From Chloroflexota bacterium (GTDB taxonomy: Bacteria > Chloroflexota > UBA11872): DNA of 61,622 nt. Location: assembly GCA_026707285.1 (NCBI GenBank), contig JAPOXD010000015.1, forward strand, positions 1 to 61,622. Direction: 5' to 3'. The position numbers were made by a program, and so were the translations under genes. Position 1 is the stretch's first letter. The number at the start of each line of letters is the position of its first letter. The notes under the pieces are model-generated. The model saw nothing but the letters and a program-made list of their open reading frames with translations, did not search any database and was not told the origin of the DNA. This document shows positions 44,352 to 52,623 of this stretch, in pieces.

Positions 44352-45166
44352 TCACGGACGCGGCAGCGGCGGCGCTCAGCGCCATCGCCTCGCGCACACC
44401 CCAGGTCTTTGTCTACGTCGCCGGCGTGCGCGGCGTGCCGGGCGTCGAGCTCGGCCTCACGTTGCGCTACGAGACCGACGACCGCCTCTTCGGCACACTC
44501 GGCTCACCGGCGCTCGATGGGGCCGTCGCCCGCGACGCGGCTGACGCCCTCCGGACCGGCGAGCCCATCACCCACACCTACGCCGCTGACGGCAGCCCGG
44601 CCTCGCGCCGCGCCGCGGCCTACGTCAAGGTGTTCTTCGACCCCATCGTCCCCACGCCGCGGCTCGTCATCGCCGGCGCCGGGCACATTGCCCAACCGCT
44701 GGCCCTATGCGCGGATCTGCTGGAGTTCGAGACCTGGGTCGTGGACGATCGCGCCGACTACGCCAACCGCGAGCGCTTTCCCACCGCCGACCGCGTCGTG
44801 GTGGACCCGATGCACGAGTTCTTCTCCGAGTTGCGCGTCGATCCGGCCACCTACGTCGTGCTCGTGACCCGTGCGCATCGCTACGACGAGGAGTCGCTGC
44901 GCCAGCTGCTGGACACGCCCGCGCCCTACATCGGCATGATCGGCAGCCGCCGCCGCGTGCACATCGTGCACCAGACGTTGCTGGCGGAGGGGATATCGCC
45001 CGACAAGTTCCGGCGCGTCTACGCCCCGATCGGCCTGGACATCGGCAGCCGCACGCCCGCCGAGATCGCCCTGGCCATCATGGCCGAGATCGTGAACCTG
45101 CGCCGCGGCGGCCGCGCCTCGCACCTCTCGCTCGAAATGTTCCGCACCGAAGGCGACACCGCTTAG
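44348..45166 (+). CDS. XdhC family protein with C-terminal Rossmann domain
   Basis: A 272-residue partner of the preceding protein. Its N-terminal part resembles a diverged XdhC_CoxI domain (VYVAGVRGVPGVELGLTLRY; FGTLGSPALDGAVARDA), and its C-terminal XdhC_C Rossmann domain has LVIAGAGHIAQPLALCADLL, VVLVTRAHRYDEESLRQLL, YIGMIGSRRR and APIGLDIGSRTPAEIALAIM. It starts in an ATGA overlap with the first gene. The pair probably forms one maturation complex for a molybdenum hydroxylase encoded elsewhere. Confidence 0.86.
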   Translation: MITDAAAAALSAIASRTPQVFVYVAGVRGVPGVELGLTLRYETDDRLFGTLGSPALDGAVARDAADALRTGEPITHTYAADGSPASRRAAAYVKVFFDPIVPTPRLVIAGAGHIAQPLALCADLLEFETWVVDDRADYANRERFPTADRVVVDPMHEFFSELRVDPATYVVLVTRAHRYDEESLRQLLDTPAPYIGMIGSRRRVHIVHQTLLAEGISPDKFRRVYAPIGLDIGSRTPAEIALAIMAEIVNLRRGGRASHLSLEMFRTEGDTA

Positions 45167-45204
45167 AGCAATCTCCCAACCCCGGACCGACGGCGCCCCC
45201 TTCG

Positions 45205-45210
45205 TACACT
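45205..45210 (+). promoter_or_regulatory. -10 (TACACT) for polA, leaderless arrangement
   Basis: TACACT ends 7 nt before ATG 45218, placing the transcription start at the ATG. No ribosome-binding site lies between. Confidence 0.4.
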
Positions 45211-45217
45211 GCCGCCC

Positions 45218-47905
45218 ATGGCGACCGAGCAACGCCCGCGCCTGATCGTTCTCGACGTAGCGTCCCTGCTGCACCGGGCCTATCACGCGGTGCCCAAGCA
45301 CTTCGCCACCGCCGCCGGCGAGCCCACCAACGCCGTCTTCGGCTTCACGACCATCCTCTTGCGCATCGTCGACCTGCTCGCGCCCACGCACGCCGCCGCA
45401 GCCTTCGATCTCCCCGGCAAGACCTTTCGCGACGACATGTTCGAGGAATACAAAGCCGGGCGAACCGAGACAGACGAAGCCCTGTTGGTGCAGTTTCCAC
45501 GCGTCCGCGAACTGATCGATGCGTTTGGCATCCCGGCGTACGACCTCGAGGGCTACGAGGCCGACGACGTGCTTGGCACGCTGGCGGTGCAGGCCGAGCG
45601 CGCCGGGTTCGACGTGTTCCTCGTCACCGGCGACCGCGACGCCTATCAGCTCGTGACCCCCCACGTGCGGGTGCTCAGCAGCAACCCGCGCACTGGTGAG
45701 CCCGTCATCTACGACGCAGCGGCCATCCGGGAGCGCTGGGGCGTCGCGCCGGACCAGGTCGTGGACTTCAAGGGCCTGGTGGGCGACTCCTCCGACAATA
45801 TCCCCGGCGTCACCGGCATCGGCGAGAAGACGGCCTCGAAGCTCCTCCAGCAGTTTCGGGACATCGACCAGATCTACGCACACCTCGACGACGTGGCGCC
45901 GGCCGCCCGGCGACGGCTCGAAGACCAGCGCGATCGGGCCGAGCTCTCCCGCGAGCTGGCGCGCATCGTCACCGATCTGCCGGTCGAATTCGATCCCGAT
46001 CGCACGCGGCTGTGGCAGGCGGACGCCGAGGCAACGACGGCGCTCATGCTGGAGCTCCAGTTCCGCACCCTGATGGACCGCCTGCCGTTCGGCCTCGCGG
46101 AGCCGGCGGCGGACGACGGCGCCCCGGCGACTGCCGAAATCACGCCGCGGATCATCGACACTTCCGCAGCAGCCGACGAGCTCGGCGAACGACTGCTCAC
46201 CGTCGAGCGGGCGGGCGTGTTCCCGCTGCTGCGCGATACCCGCACCGGTCCCGAGTTGTGCGGCCTGGGCGTCACCGGGGACGGCGCCTCCGCCTACGTG
46301 CCCTGCGACCCCAACGACGCCAGCCTGCTCGACCCGCTCCGCGAGTGGCTGGCCTCCGCCGACCACGACAAGGTCGTGTTCGACTCCAAGCTGCTGCGCC
46401 GCGGTCTCGCGGGCTGCGCGCTCGATCTCGGCGGGGTGCAACTCGACCTGCTGCTGGCGGCCTACCTGGTTGACGCCGACGCCACGCCGCAAACCATCGA
46501 CGATCTGGCCTTCCGCCGCCTGGGCGAGACCCTGGCGCCGCCGATGGTCGACGCCCCGCCGCCGAACTCGTTCGCGACGCTATCGCCCGGAGAGATCGCG
46601 CAGCCCCTGGCCGTGCGCGCCGACGCCTGCCTGCGCCTCGCGCCCGGCTTGGAGCAGGACCTTGACACCAACGACCTGACGCACATCCTGCAGGATGTCG
46701 AGATGCCGCTGGCCGCCGTGCTGGCCGACATCGAGAGCCGGGGCGTGGCCATCGACGTCGACGCCCTGCGGGAACTTTCGCAGGCCATGCAGGGCGAGAT
46801 CGAGACCCTGGCCGCGGCCATCCACGCCGACGCCGGCGGACCCTTCAACATCAATTCGCCCAAGCAGCTCGGCCCCGTGCTCTTCGAGAAGCTGGGCCTG
46901 CCGGCGGGCCGCAGGACGAAGTCGGGCTACTCCACCGCCAGCGGCGTGCTCGAGGACCTCATTGACGCGCACCCGGTGGTCCAGCGGGTGCTCGACTATC
47001 GCGCCGTCTCCAAGCTCAAGTCCACCTACGCCGACGCCCTCGCCAACCTTGTCGTTCACGAGACCGGACGCATCCACACCAGCTTCAACCAGGCGGTGGC
47101 CGCCACGGGTCGGCTCTCATCTGCCAACCCGAACCTGCAGAACATCCCCATCCGCACCGCGCGCGGACGCGAGATCCGGCGGGCCTTCGTCTCGGGCGCC
47201 GACGATCTGGCCCTGCTGGCCATCGACTACTCGCAAATCGAGTTGCGGGTGCTGGCCCACGCGAGCGAGGACGAGGCCATGTGCGCGGCGTTTCAGGAAG
47301 GGCAGGACATTCACGCCGCGACCGCCGCGCGCCTCTACGGCGTGGGCATCGCTGACGTGACCTCGGACATGCGCCGCCTGGCCAAGACCACAAACTTCGG
47401 CATCGTCTACGGCATCAGCGCCCCGGGGTTGGCGCAGCGCACGGAGATGACCTTCGAGGAGGCGCAGGCGTTCATCGACACCTATTTCGCCACCTATCCC
47501 GGCGTCAAGGCCTACATGGACCGCACCGTCGCCGAAGCCCACGAGCGCGGCTACGTCCAGACGATGCTCGGACGCCGCCGCTATCTGCCGGGTCTCAAGG
47601 CCCGCGTCTTTCACCAGCGGGCGGCCACCGAGCGCGTCGCCATCAACATGCCCATCCAGGGCGCTGCCGCCGACATCATCAAGATCGCCATGATCCAACT
47701 GGACCAGGAGTTGCGGCGCCACGCCCTCGCGGCCCGCATGCTGCTGCAGGTCCACGACGAGCTGGTGCTGGAGGTGCCGCGGGACGAGCTCGACGACGTG
47801 GTCCGGCTGGCGACCGAGAGCATGACCCAGGCCTATCCGCTGCGCGTACCCGTGGTCGTCGACGCGCGCGTGGGCGCCAACTGGCGCGACATGGAGGAGC
47901 TGTAG
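45218..47905 (+). CDS. polA: DNA polymerase I
   Basis: An 895-residue repair and Okazaki-maturation polymerase. The 5'-nuclease domain (residues 1-290) contains YEADDVLGTLA and GDSSDNIPGVTGIGEKTA. The middle 3'-5' exonuclease-like domain (310-480) lacks the DxE motif and other metal ligands, so proofreading is probably absent, as in Taq polymerase. The polymerase domain has ATGRLSSANPNLQNIPIR, LLAIDYSQIELRVLAHAS (motif A), the RRLAKTTNFGIVYGIS O-helix and LQVHDELVLEVP (motif C). Length is normal. Confidence 0.95.
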   Translation: MATEQRPRLIVLDVASLLHRAYHAVPKHFATAAGEPTNAVFGFTTILLRIVDLLAPTHAAAAFDLPGKTFRDDMFEEYKAGRTETDEALLVQFPRVRELIDAFGIPAYDLEGYEADDVLGTLAVQAERAGFDVFLVTGDRDAYQLVTPHVRVLSSNPRTGEPVIYDAAAIRERWGVAPDQVVDFKGLVGDSSDNIPGVTGIGEKTASKLLQQFRDIDQIYAHLDDVAPAARRRLEDQRDRAELSRELARIVTDLPVEFDPDRTRLWQADAEATTALMLELQFRTLMDRLPFGLAEPAADDGAPATAEITPRIIDTSAAADELGERLLTVERAGVFPLLRDTRTGPELCGLGVTGDGASAYVPCDPNDASLLDPLREWLASADHDKVVFDSKLLRRGLAGCALDLGGVQLDLLLAAYLVDADATPQTIDDLAFRRLGETLAPPMVDAPPPNSFATLSPGEIAQPLAVRADACLRLAPGLEQDLDTNDLTHILQDVEMPLAAVLADIESRGVAIDVDALRELSQAMQGEIETLAAAIHADAGGPFNINSPKQLGPVLFEKLGLPAGRRTKSGYSTASGVLEDLIDAHPVVQRVLDYRAVSKLKSTYADALANLVVHETGRIHTSFNQAVAATGRLSSANPNLQNIPIRTARGREIRRAFVSGADDLALLAIDYSQIELRVLAHASEDEAMCAAFQEGQDIHAATAARLYGVGIADVTSDMRRLAKTTNFGIVYGISAPGLAQRTEMTFEEAQAFIDTYFATYPGVKAYMDRTVAEAHERGYVQTMLGRRRYLPGLKARVFHQRAATERVAINMPIQGAAADIIKIAMIQLDQELRRHALAARMLLQVHDELVLEVPRDELDDVVRLATESMTQAYPLRVPVVVDARVGANWRDMEEL

Positions 47906-48065
47906 CCCAGGCGCCGCGAGCCGTTCCCACGAGGTGTCGAGCCGCCGTGCGATACTGGGGTGTGGGATTGACGCCTCGCTGCCAGCGGCTGCTCATGGAC
48001 GACCATGAGTCCCACCACCGGTCACCGCGGCGTTCCCGAGTTGGTATATCCGCACCAGTTCCTTC

Positions 48066-49016
48066 GTGAAAGTCACGCTCGTCTACGGATTCCTCGGCGC
48101 CGGCAAGACCACGTTGCTGCGCCGGTTGATCCCGCGTCTCCAGCCCCTGGGCCGCATCGCCGTGCTCGTCAACGAGTTCGGCCGGGAGGGCATCGACCAG
48201 CACGTGCTGCGTTCCGCCGACGTCAGGGTCCGAGAGCTCACCGGCGGCTGCATCTGCTGCGAGGTCCGCGGCGACCTGCTTGCGGCGCTCGTCCAGATCA
48301 GCCGCGAGGTGGCGCCGGAGCGGCTGGTCGTCGAGCCCACCGGCCTCGCCGCGCCCTACATGCTGGGCCAGGTGTTTACCCAGGCCGAGGTGCGGGAGAT
48401 CGCCGTGGTCGACTCGGTGGTCACGGTCGTCGACGCCGCCAGACATGAAGTCGCCCACCAGGCCTTTGGTGATTTCTATGTGGACCAGATGCGCGTGGCC
48501 GACGTACTCGCCATCAACAAGGCCGACATCGCGACGCCGGAGCAGATCGAGACCGCGCGCGATGCCGCCCGCCAGCTCAATCCCGACGCCGCCCTGGCCG
48601 TCACCAGCTATGCGGACATCGACCTCGATCTGGTCCTCGCCGCCATCGCCGCGCCGCGCCCTGCCCCCGCTGAGGCCAACGGCGACCGCGGCCACGGAGA
48701 GCAACCCGAGCTCTCCACGCTCGGGCTCGAGCGCGCCACCCTCCAGCCCGAGTCGCTCGCGCGCGACCACCTCGACCGCTGGCTTGCCGCTCTCGCCCGC
48801 GGCGATTTCGGTGACGTGGTTCGCGCCAAGGGCATCGTGCGCGTGGACAACGCCACGGTGCTCGTCGACGTTGTAATGGGGGGCGTGGAAGTCCGGACGT
48901 TCAGGCCGACGCCGGCACGCTTCGAAATCATCGGCCGCAATCTCGATCCTCGATCCATGGAGAAGTCTCTCGCCAATGGCAACACGCACATCCCGAGCCC
49001 GTCGCTCGCGCAGTAG
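48066..49016 (+). CDS. CobW/COG0523 family GTPase
   Basis: A 316-residue metal-handling GTPase. Walker A is GFLGAGKTTLL, the metal-binding CxCC motif is GGCICC, Walker B-like EPTG is in LVVEPTGLAAP, and the base-recognition motif is INKAD. The C-terminal CobW_C domain is present but short. Family members load zinc, cobalt or other metals into target proteins; the metal here cannot be told. The start is GTG 48066, and its 3' end overlaps the next gene by 41 bp. The 160-bp gap upstream holds nothing recognised. Confidence 0.87.
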   Translation: MKVTLVYGFLGAGKTTLLRRLIPRLQPLGRIAVLVNEFGREGIDQHVLRSADVRVRELTGGCICCEVRGDLLAALVQISREVAPERLVVEPTGLAAPYMLGQVFTQAEVREIAVVDSVVTVVDAARHEVAHQAFGDFYVDQMRVADVLAINKADIATPEQIETARDAARQLNPDAALAVTSYADIDLDLVLAAIAAPRPAPAEANGDRGHGEQPELSTLGLERATLQPESLARDHLDRWLAALARGDFGDVVRAKGIVRVDNATVLVDVVMGGVEVRTFRPTPARFEIIGRNLDPRSMEKSLANGNTHIPSPSLAQ

Positions 49017-49560
49017 CAAGACCGCCAATTCACCGCCCGCCGAGGGCGAGGCCGCCGCGGCCGAGGCGAAAGCCGACGAGTCCGCCGACGAGTCCGCCGA
49101 CAAGGCCAACGGCAAGTTGCCGTCGCACCTCACGCACCATCGCCGCATCGCCCGCAACCTCAACGGTCTGCTCGAAAACTACGGCGAGTTGCGGCGCCAG
49201 GTCGTCCAGATCGAGCGCACCTACAAGCGCGGCGACAAGGATCTCGACGCCCGCATCTTTCAGCTCACCACGCGGCTCGACGCGCTGGAGAAGAAGCTGA
49301 ACGACTTCGACCAAGAGATGATCGGCGTCACCTTTGAATCGAATTTGAAAATCCGCGGCAACAGCGACGCCATCGAAGCCCTCTGGGACGCGCTGGAGTC
49401 CGGCGGCGGCCCGAAGGCCGTCGCCCGGCGGCGGCGCGAGGCCGCGGAACGCGAAGAGGCGCGTCAGGAAGGCATCGAAAAGCAGCTCCAGGAAATGCTC
49501 GACCAGAAACGCCAAACCAAGCCGACGACCCGACGACGAAAGGTCACGAAAGCAACATGA
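48976..49560 (+). CDS. Coiled-coil hypothetical protein
   Basis: A 194-residue protein without recognised domain. The N-terminus is basic then Ala/Glu/Ser-rich with a near-repeat DESADESADKA. The middle (about residues 55-115) is a long helix suited to a coiled coil (NGLLENYGELRRQVVQIERT and RIFQLTTRLDALEKKLNDFD). The C-terminus is Arg/Lys/Gln-rich. It overlaps the cobW-like gene by 41 bp and the NYN gene by ATGA, so it belongs to the same operon. A scaffold for the NYN protein is a possible role. Confidence 0.7.
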   Translation: MATRTSRARRSRSSKTANSPPAEGEAAAAEAKADESADESADKANGKLPSHLTHHRRIARNLNGLLENYGELRRQVVQIERTYKRGDKDLDARIFQLTTRLDALEKKLNDFDQEMIGVTFESNLKIRGNSDAIEALWDALESGGGPKAVARRRREAAEREEARQEGIEKQLQEMLDQKRQTKPTTRRRKVTKAT

Positions 49561-50315
49561 AACGACTGTCACCCATCCCTGAAGACTTCGCGCCCGATCC
49601 CGATTCCGCGGGCAACCCGGAAGACGACTTGCGCTCCCTGATGGACGAGCTCAAGGACGCCGTGTCGGCGCCGCGTGCCGCCGAGCGCGACCTGGCCGCC
49701 GCGGCCAGGGCCCTGTCCCGGGCCGCTGGCGCACTACACACCACATCCAACGGCGCATCGGACTACGGCCCCAAGCTGCGCCTGGGCGTGTTTCTGGACA
49801 CGGCCAACCTGACGGATCGGGGCTCGGACGATCCCATTCGCGTGGACTTCGCCAAGCTCCTGGCCCACGTCAGCGACGGCCGGCGAACCGTCCACGCCCG
49901 CGCCTATTGCCCCATCTACGCCGACTTCAACGGGCGGCTCGAGCATCAGCGCTCGGTCGCGCCCGTCTGGGACATGGGCTACGACATCGTCACCAAGCCC
50001 ATCAAGGTGTTTGCCGACGGCACCCGCAAGGCCGACCTCGACCTGGTCCTGGTCGTCGACGTGATCCGCCGCTTGCCGACCATGGACGTCGTGGCGCTCA
50101 TGTCCGGCGACGGTGACTACGTGCCGATGGTCGAATATCTGCGCGAGCACGGCGTGCGCGTCGAGGTGTATTCGTTCGCCGATGCCATTGCCGAAGAGCT
50201 GCGCCTGGCGGCCAATGCCTGGCACGACATCAGCTCCCTGACCTCGGTGCACGTGGGCGCCCCGGCCCCCAAGCGGAGCCGCAGCCGCGCCGGCGCGGCG
50301 GCCTCCAGCGCCTGA
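49557..50315 (+). CDS. NYN-domain protein (LabA/DUF88-like putative RNase)
   Basis: A 252-residue protein. After an acidic N-terminal 70 residues, the NYN (PIN-like) domain runs from LRLGVFLDTANLTDRG to about residue 225. Candidate metal-binding acids are Asp in FLDTANL, Asp in KADLDLVLVVD, and the SGDGDYVPMVEYL pair. LabA-like proteins are proposed RNases or regulators. A basic tail follows. Overlaps the coiled-coil gene by ATGA. A second, diverged NYN gene lies two genes downstream. Confidence 0.85.
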   Translation: MKRLSPIPEDFAPDPDSAGNPEDDLRSLMDELKDAVSAPRAAERDLAAAARALSRAAGALHTTSNGASDYGPKLRLGVFLDTANLTDRGSDDPIRVDFAKLLAHVSDGRRTVHARAYCPIYADFNGRLEHQRSVAPVWDMGYDIVTKPIKVFADGTRKADLDLVLVVDVIRRLPTMDVVALMSGDGDYVPMVEYLREHGVRVEVYSFADAIAEELRLAANAWHDISSLTSVHVGAPAPKRSRSRAGAAASSA

Positions 50316-50344
50316 CCGGTCATGACACGCCCACCGGTCCCGAC

Positions 50345-50530
50345 ATGAGCGGCCGCCGCCGGCGCCGACGCCGGTCGCGTCGAGAATCGTCGGGTGCGTG
50401 GCGCCGTCCCTGGCGCCGCATGCGCCGCTGGTTCACCGTGGCCCGCATCTGGGCCGTCATCTCGGTGATCGCCGTGATCCTGCTGGTCGCCTCGCTCATC
50501 ATCACGCCGGGTCTCACCGCTGGGAACTAG
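50345..50530 (+). CDS. Arg-rich single-pass membrane peptide, 61 residues
   Basis: The N-terminal 33 residues carry about 18 arginines (MSGRRRRRRRSRRESS and RRPWRRMRRWFTVARI). They are followed by one hydrophobic helix (WAVISVIAVILLVASLIIT) and only seven residues after it. The positive-inside rule gives N-in/C-out (type II) topology. No homologue is recognised. It lies between the NYN gene and an M50 protease gene, whose frame opens within its last codons. Site-2 proteases cut type II helices with short outer tails, so it is a candidate substrate. The composition could also reflect chance in GC-rich DNA. Confidence 0.5.
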   Translation: MSGRRRRRRRSRRESSGAWRRPWRRMRRWFTVARIWAVISVIAVILLVASLIITPGLTAGN

Positions 50531-51758
50531 CCCACCGTCGCCCCCGGGCGAGGTTTCGCCGCGGCGGAGACGCGGGGCGCGCGCCGGCCGCTCGCGCGGC
50601 TGGACCATCCTCCGCATCGGCGGCACCGCCATCACGCTCGACCCCAGCTGGCTCATCATCTTCGTCATCATCGCCTGGATGACCTCGGAGTCCGTGATTC
50701 CGGTGCGGCTCTTCGAGTCCGCCGCCCAGGCGGGCCTGGCGCCGCCACCCCCGGGATCGCAGGCGAGCTATTGGGCCGGCGGGCTGCTGGCCAGCGTCGT
50801 CTTCTTCGGCTCCATCGTGGCCCACGAGGCGGCCCACGCCCTGATGGCCGTGCGCCGCGGCATCGCCGTGCCCCGCATCCGGCTCTTCGTGTTCGGCGGC
50901 GTCGCCGAGATCTCCCAGGAGCCCCGCGCCGCCGGCCAGGAGTTCGCCATCGCCATCGTCGGCCCGCTCACCAGCGCCGCCATCGGCGGCGTGTTCCTGG
51001 CCCTGGCCCAGGTGCTGCCGCCGGCCACCGTGCCGCGTGTGACGGCGCAGTGGCTCGGCGAGATCAACCTCTTTCTGGCCGCCTTCAACCTGCTGCCGGG
51101 CTTTCCGCTGGACGGCGGACGCGTGCTGCGGGCAATCGTTTGGGGCATCACGCAGAACGTGCACACGGCCACGCGCGTCGCCAGCCTCGCCGGTGCCGGT
51201 TTCGGCATCCTGCTCATCCTGTTCGGCGTCGTGCAGTTCATCGCCTTCCGCGGCCTCGGCGTGCAGGCGCTGTGGGCCGCCTTTATCGGCTGGTTTCTGT
51301 GGTCGGCCGCGCGCTCGGCGCTGCGCGAGGGCGATATCCGACGACGGCTCAGCTCCATGGTGGTGCGCGACGTCACGCGGGCCTTCACCCAAGCGCCGTT
51401 CCCCCACGACGCGGTCATCGCCGAGGTTGAGTCACGCATCAGCGCCGAGAACAGTCCCCCGGTCTGGCCCGTGGCCGACGCCGCCGGCGACGTCTACGCC
51501 ATGGTCGCCACGCGCGACATCGCCGCCGTGCCCCCCTTCCTGCGGGAGACCACGCGCGTGGGCGATGTCGCGCGGGAGATCGACCCCGCCGACGTACTGG
51601 AGCCGGACACCCCGCTCGACGGCGTGCTCCAGGACGCCCAGCGTCGCCAGCGCGGCTACTACGTGGTCAACGCCGGGGGCCGGGTCGCCGGATGGGTGTA
51701 CGTCGGCGACCTGCTCCGCGCCGGACGACCGCGCCGCGCCGGACGCCGGGGGACCTAG
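50520..51758 (+). CDS. Site-2-protease family M50 metalloprotease with CBS domains (Rip3-like)
   Basis: An intramembrane zinc protease. The active-site motifs are HEAAHAL (HExxH) and NLLPGFPLDGGRVLRA (third ligand Asp). The C-terminal 120 residues resemble two CBS domains, as in Rip3/S2P of mycobacteria and cyanobacteria. The first transmembrane segment (TLDPSWLIIFVIIAWM) lies upstream of ATG 50679, and the preceding WTILRIGG is also family-like. Yet no ATG, GTG or TTG precedes it in frame. CTG 50520 overlaps the stop of the peptide gene and is the best candidate; the start is therefore uncertain. The N-terminal 25 residues are Pro/Arg-rich. Confidence 0.84.
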   Translation: MGTSPPSPPGEVSPRRRRGARAGRSRGWTILRIGGTAITLDPSWLIIFVIIAWMTSESVIPVRLFESAAQAGLAPPPPGSQASYWAGGLLASVVFFGSIVAHEAAHALMAVRRGIAVPRIRLFVFGGVAEISQEPRAAGQEFAIAIVGPLTSAAIGGVFLALAQVLPPATVPRVTAQWLGEINLFLAAFNLLPGFPLDGGRVLRAIVWGITQNVHTATRVASLAGAGFGILLILFGVVQFIAFRGLGVQALWAAFIGWFLWSAARSALREGDIRRRLSSMVVRDVTRAFTQAPFPHDAVIAEVESRISAENSPPVWPVADAAGDVYAMVATRDIAAVPPFLRETTRVGDVAREIDPADVLEPDTPLDGVLQDAQRRQRGYYVVNAGGRVAGWVYVGDLLRAGRPRRAGRRGT

Positions 51759-51788
51759 TCGGCCCGAAGGCCGTCTGCCGCGGTCCAC

Positions 51789-51794
51789 TATCAT
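51789..51794 (+). promoter_or_regulatory. Candidate -10 (TATCAT) before the second NYN gene
   Basis: TATCAT lies 31 nt before GTG 51826, and GGGAG (51818-51822) is inside the leader. Confidence 0.3.
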
Positions 51795-51825
51795 CTAGGC
51801 AGACCTGAATCGGCGCTGGGAGTAC

Positions 51826-52611
51826 GTGGTGGCCGCAGCGAACAAGTCCGCCGTCCTGATTGATCTAGCCTCGTTGCAGGCCCTCGCGGCGAACGGCGGC
51901 GGGACGATCGACTTCCAGCAACTGCGCGACCGGCTCACGGGCGACGCCACCCTGGTGCGCGCCACGGCCTACGGCACCGAGCACGAGGGCGAACCCAGCC
52001 CGCACCTGGACCTCGGCGGCCTGTCACGGTCCGGCTACAAGCTCGTGACCAAGCGGCTGCGGCGCCGCGACGACGGCACGCTCTACGCCAGCGTGCACGT
52101 CGAGATGACCGTCGACGCGCTGGACCTTACGCCCTACATCGACCGCCTCACGCTGGTGACCACCGACCCGGACTTCGTGCCCCTCATCGAAGCGGTGCAG
52201 CGCCGGGGGGTGCGGGTGCAGGTCGTCGCCAGTGGAGCGGGGCGCAGCCAGCCGCTGGCCGCCGCGGCCGACGAGACGCTGGAGCTGGACGACCTGCTGT
52301 CCGACGTGGTGCGCCGCGAACGCCCGCGCCGGGATCGCCGGCGTCCCACGCCGCCGCGCGCCGCCCCCGGTGAAACGGCGCGGGCGCGAGTGCCCGATCG
52401 ACCCGATGAGGAGCCCCGGCCGCGCCGCGCGGCGCCCCCGCCGCCACCTCCGCCGCCCGAGTCGCCTCCCCCGCCTCCACCCACCGCCGCGCCTGAACCC
52501 GCGGCGGCAAAGCCGGCAGCGGACCCTCCCAAGCGACGAGAACGCCTCACCGCTCTGCCCGGCGAGCGGTTGAGCGGGCGAGCGGGGCCTCGACCCGACG
52601 CCCCGGACTAG
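51826..52611 (+). CDS. NYN-domain protein with Pro-rich tail
   Basis: A 261-residue protein. The first 150 residues form a NYN-like fold: AVLIDLASLQALA, VHVEMTVDALDLTPYIDRLT and LVTTDPDFVPLIEAVQRRGV, with the last carrying the DxDF acids. The C-terminal 100 residues are Arg/Pro/Ala-rich with poly-Pro runs, probably disordered. It is more diverged than the NYN gene at 49557; the N-terminal acid is kept. GTG 51826 or GTG 51829 is the start; GGGAG is better spaced for the latter. It may be co-transcribed with the sugar isomerase 12 bp downstream. Confidence 0.78.
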   Translation: MVAAANKSAVLIDLASLQALAANGGGTIDFQQLRDRLTGDATLVRATAYGTEHEGEPSPHLDLGGLSRSGYKLVTKRLRRRDDGTLYASVHVEMTVDALDLTPYIDRLTLVTTDPDFVPLIEAVQRRGVRVQVVASGAGRSQPLAAAADETLELDDLLSDVVRRERPRRDRRRPTPPRAAPGETARARVPDRPDEEPRPRRAAPPPPPPPPESPPPPPPTAAPEPAAAKPAADPPKRRERLTALPGERLSGRAGPRPDAPD

Positions 52612-52623
52612 CCCCGCGGCGCC

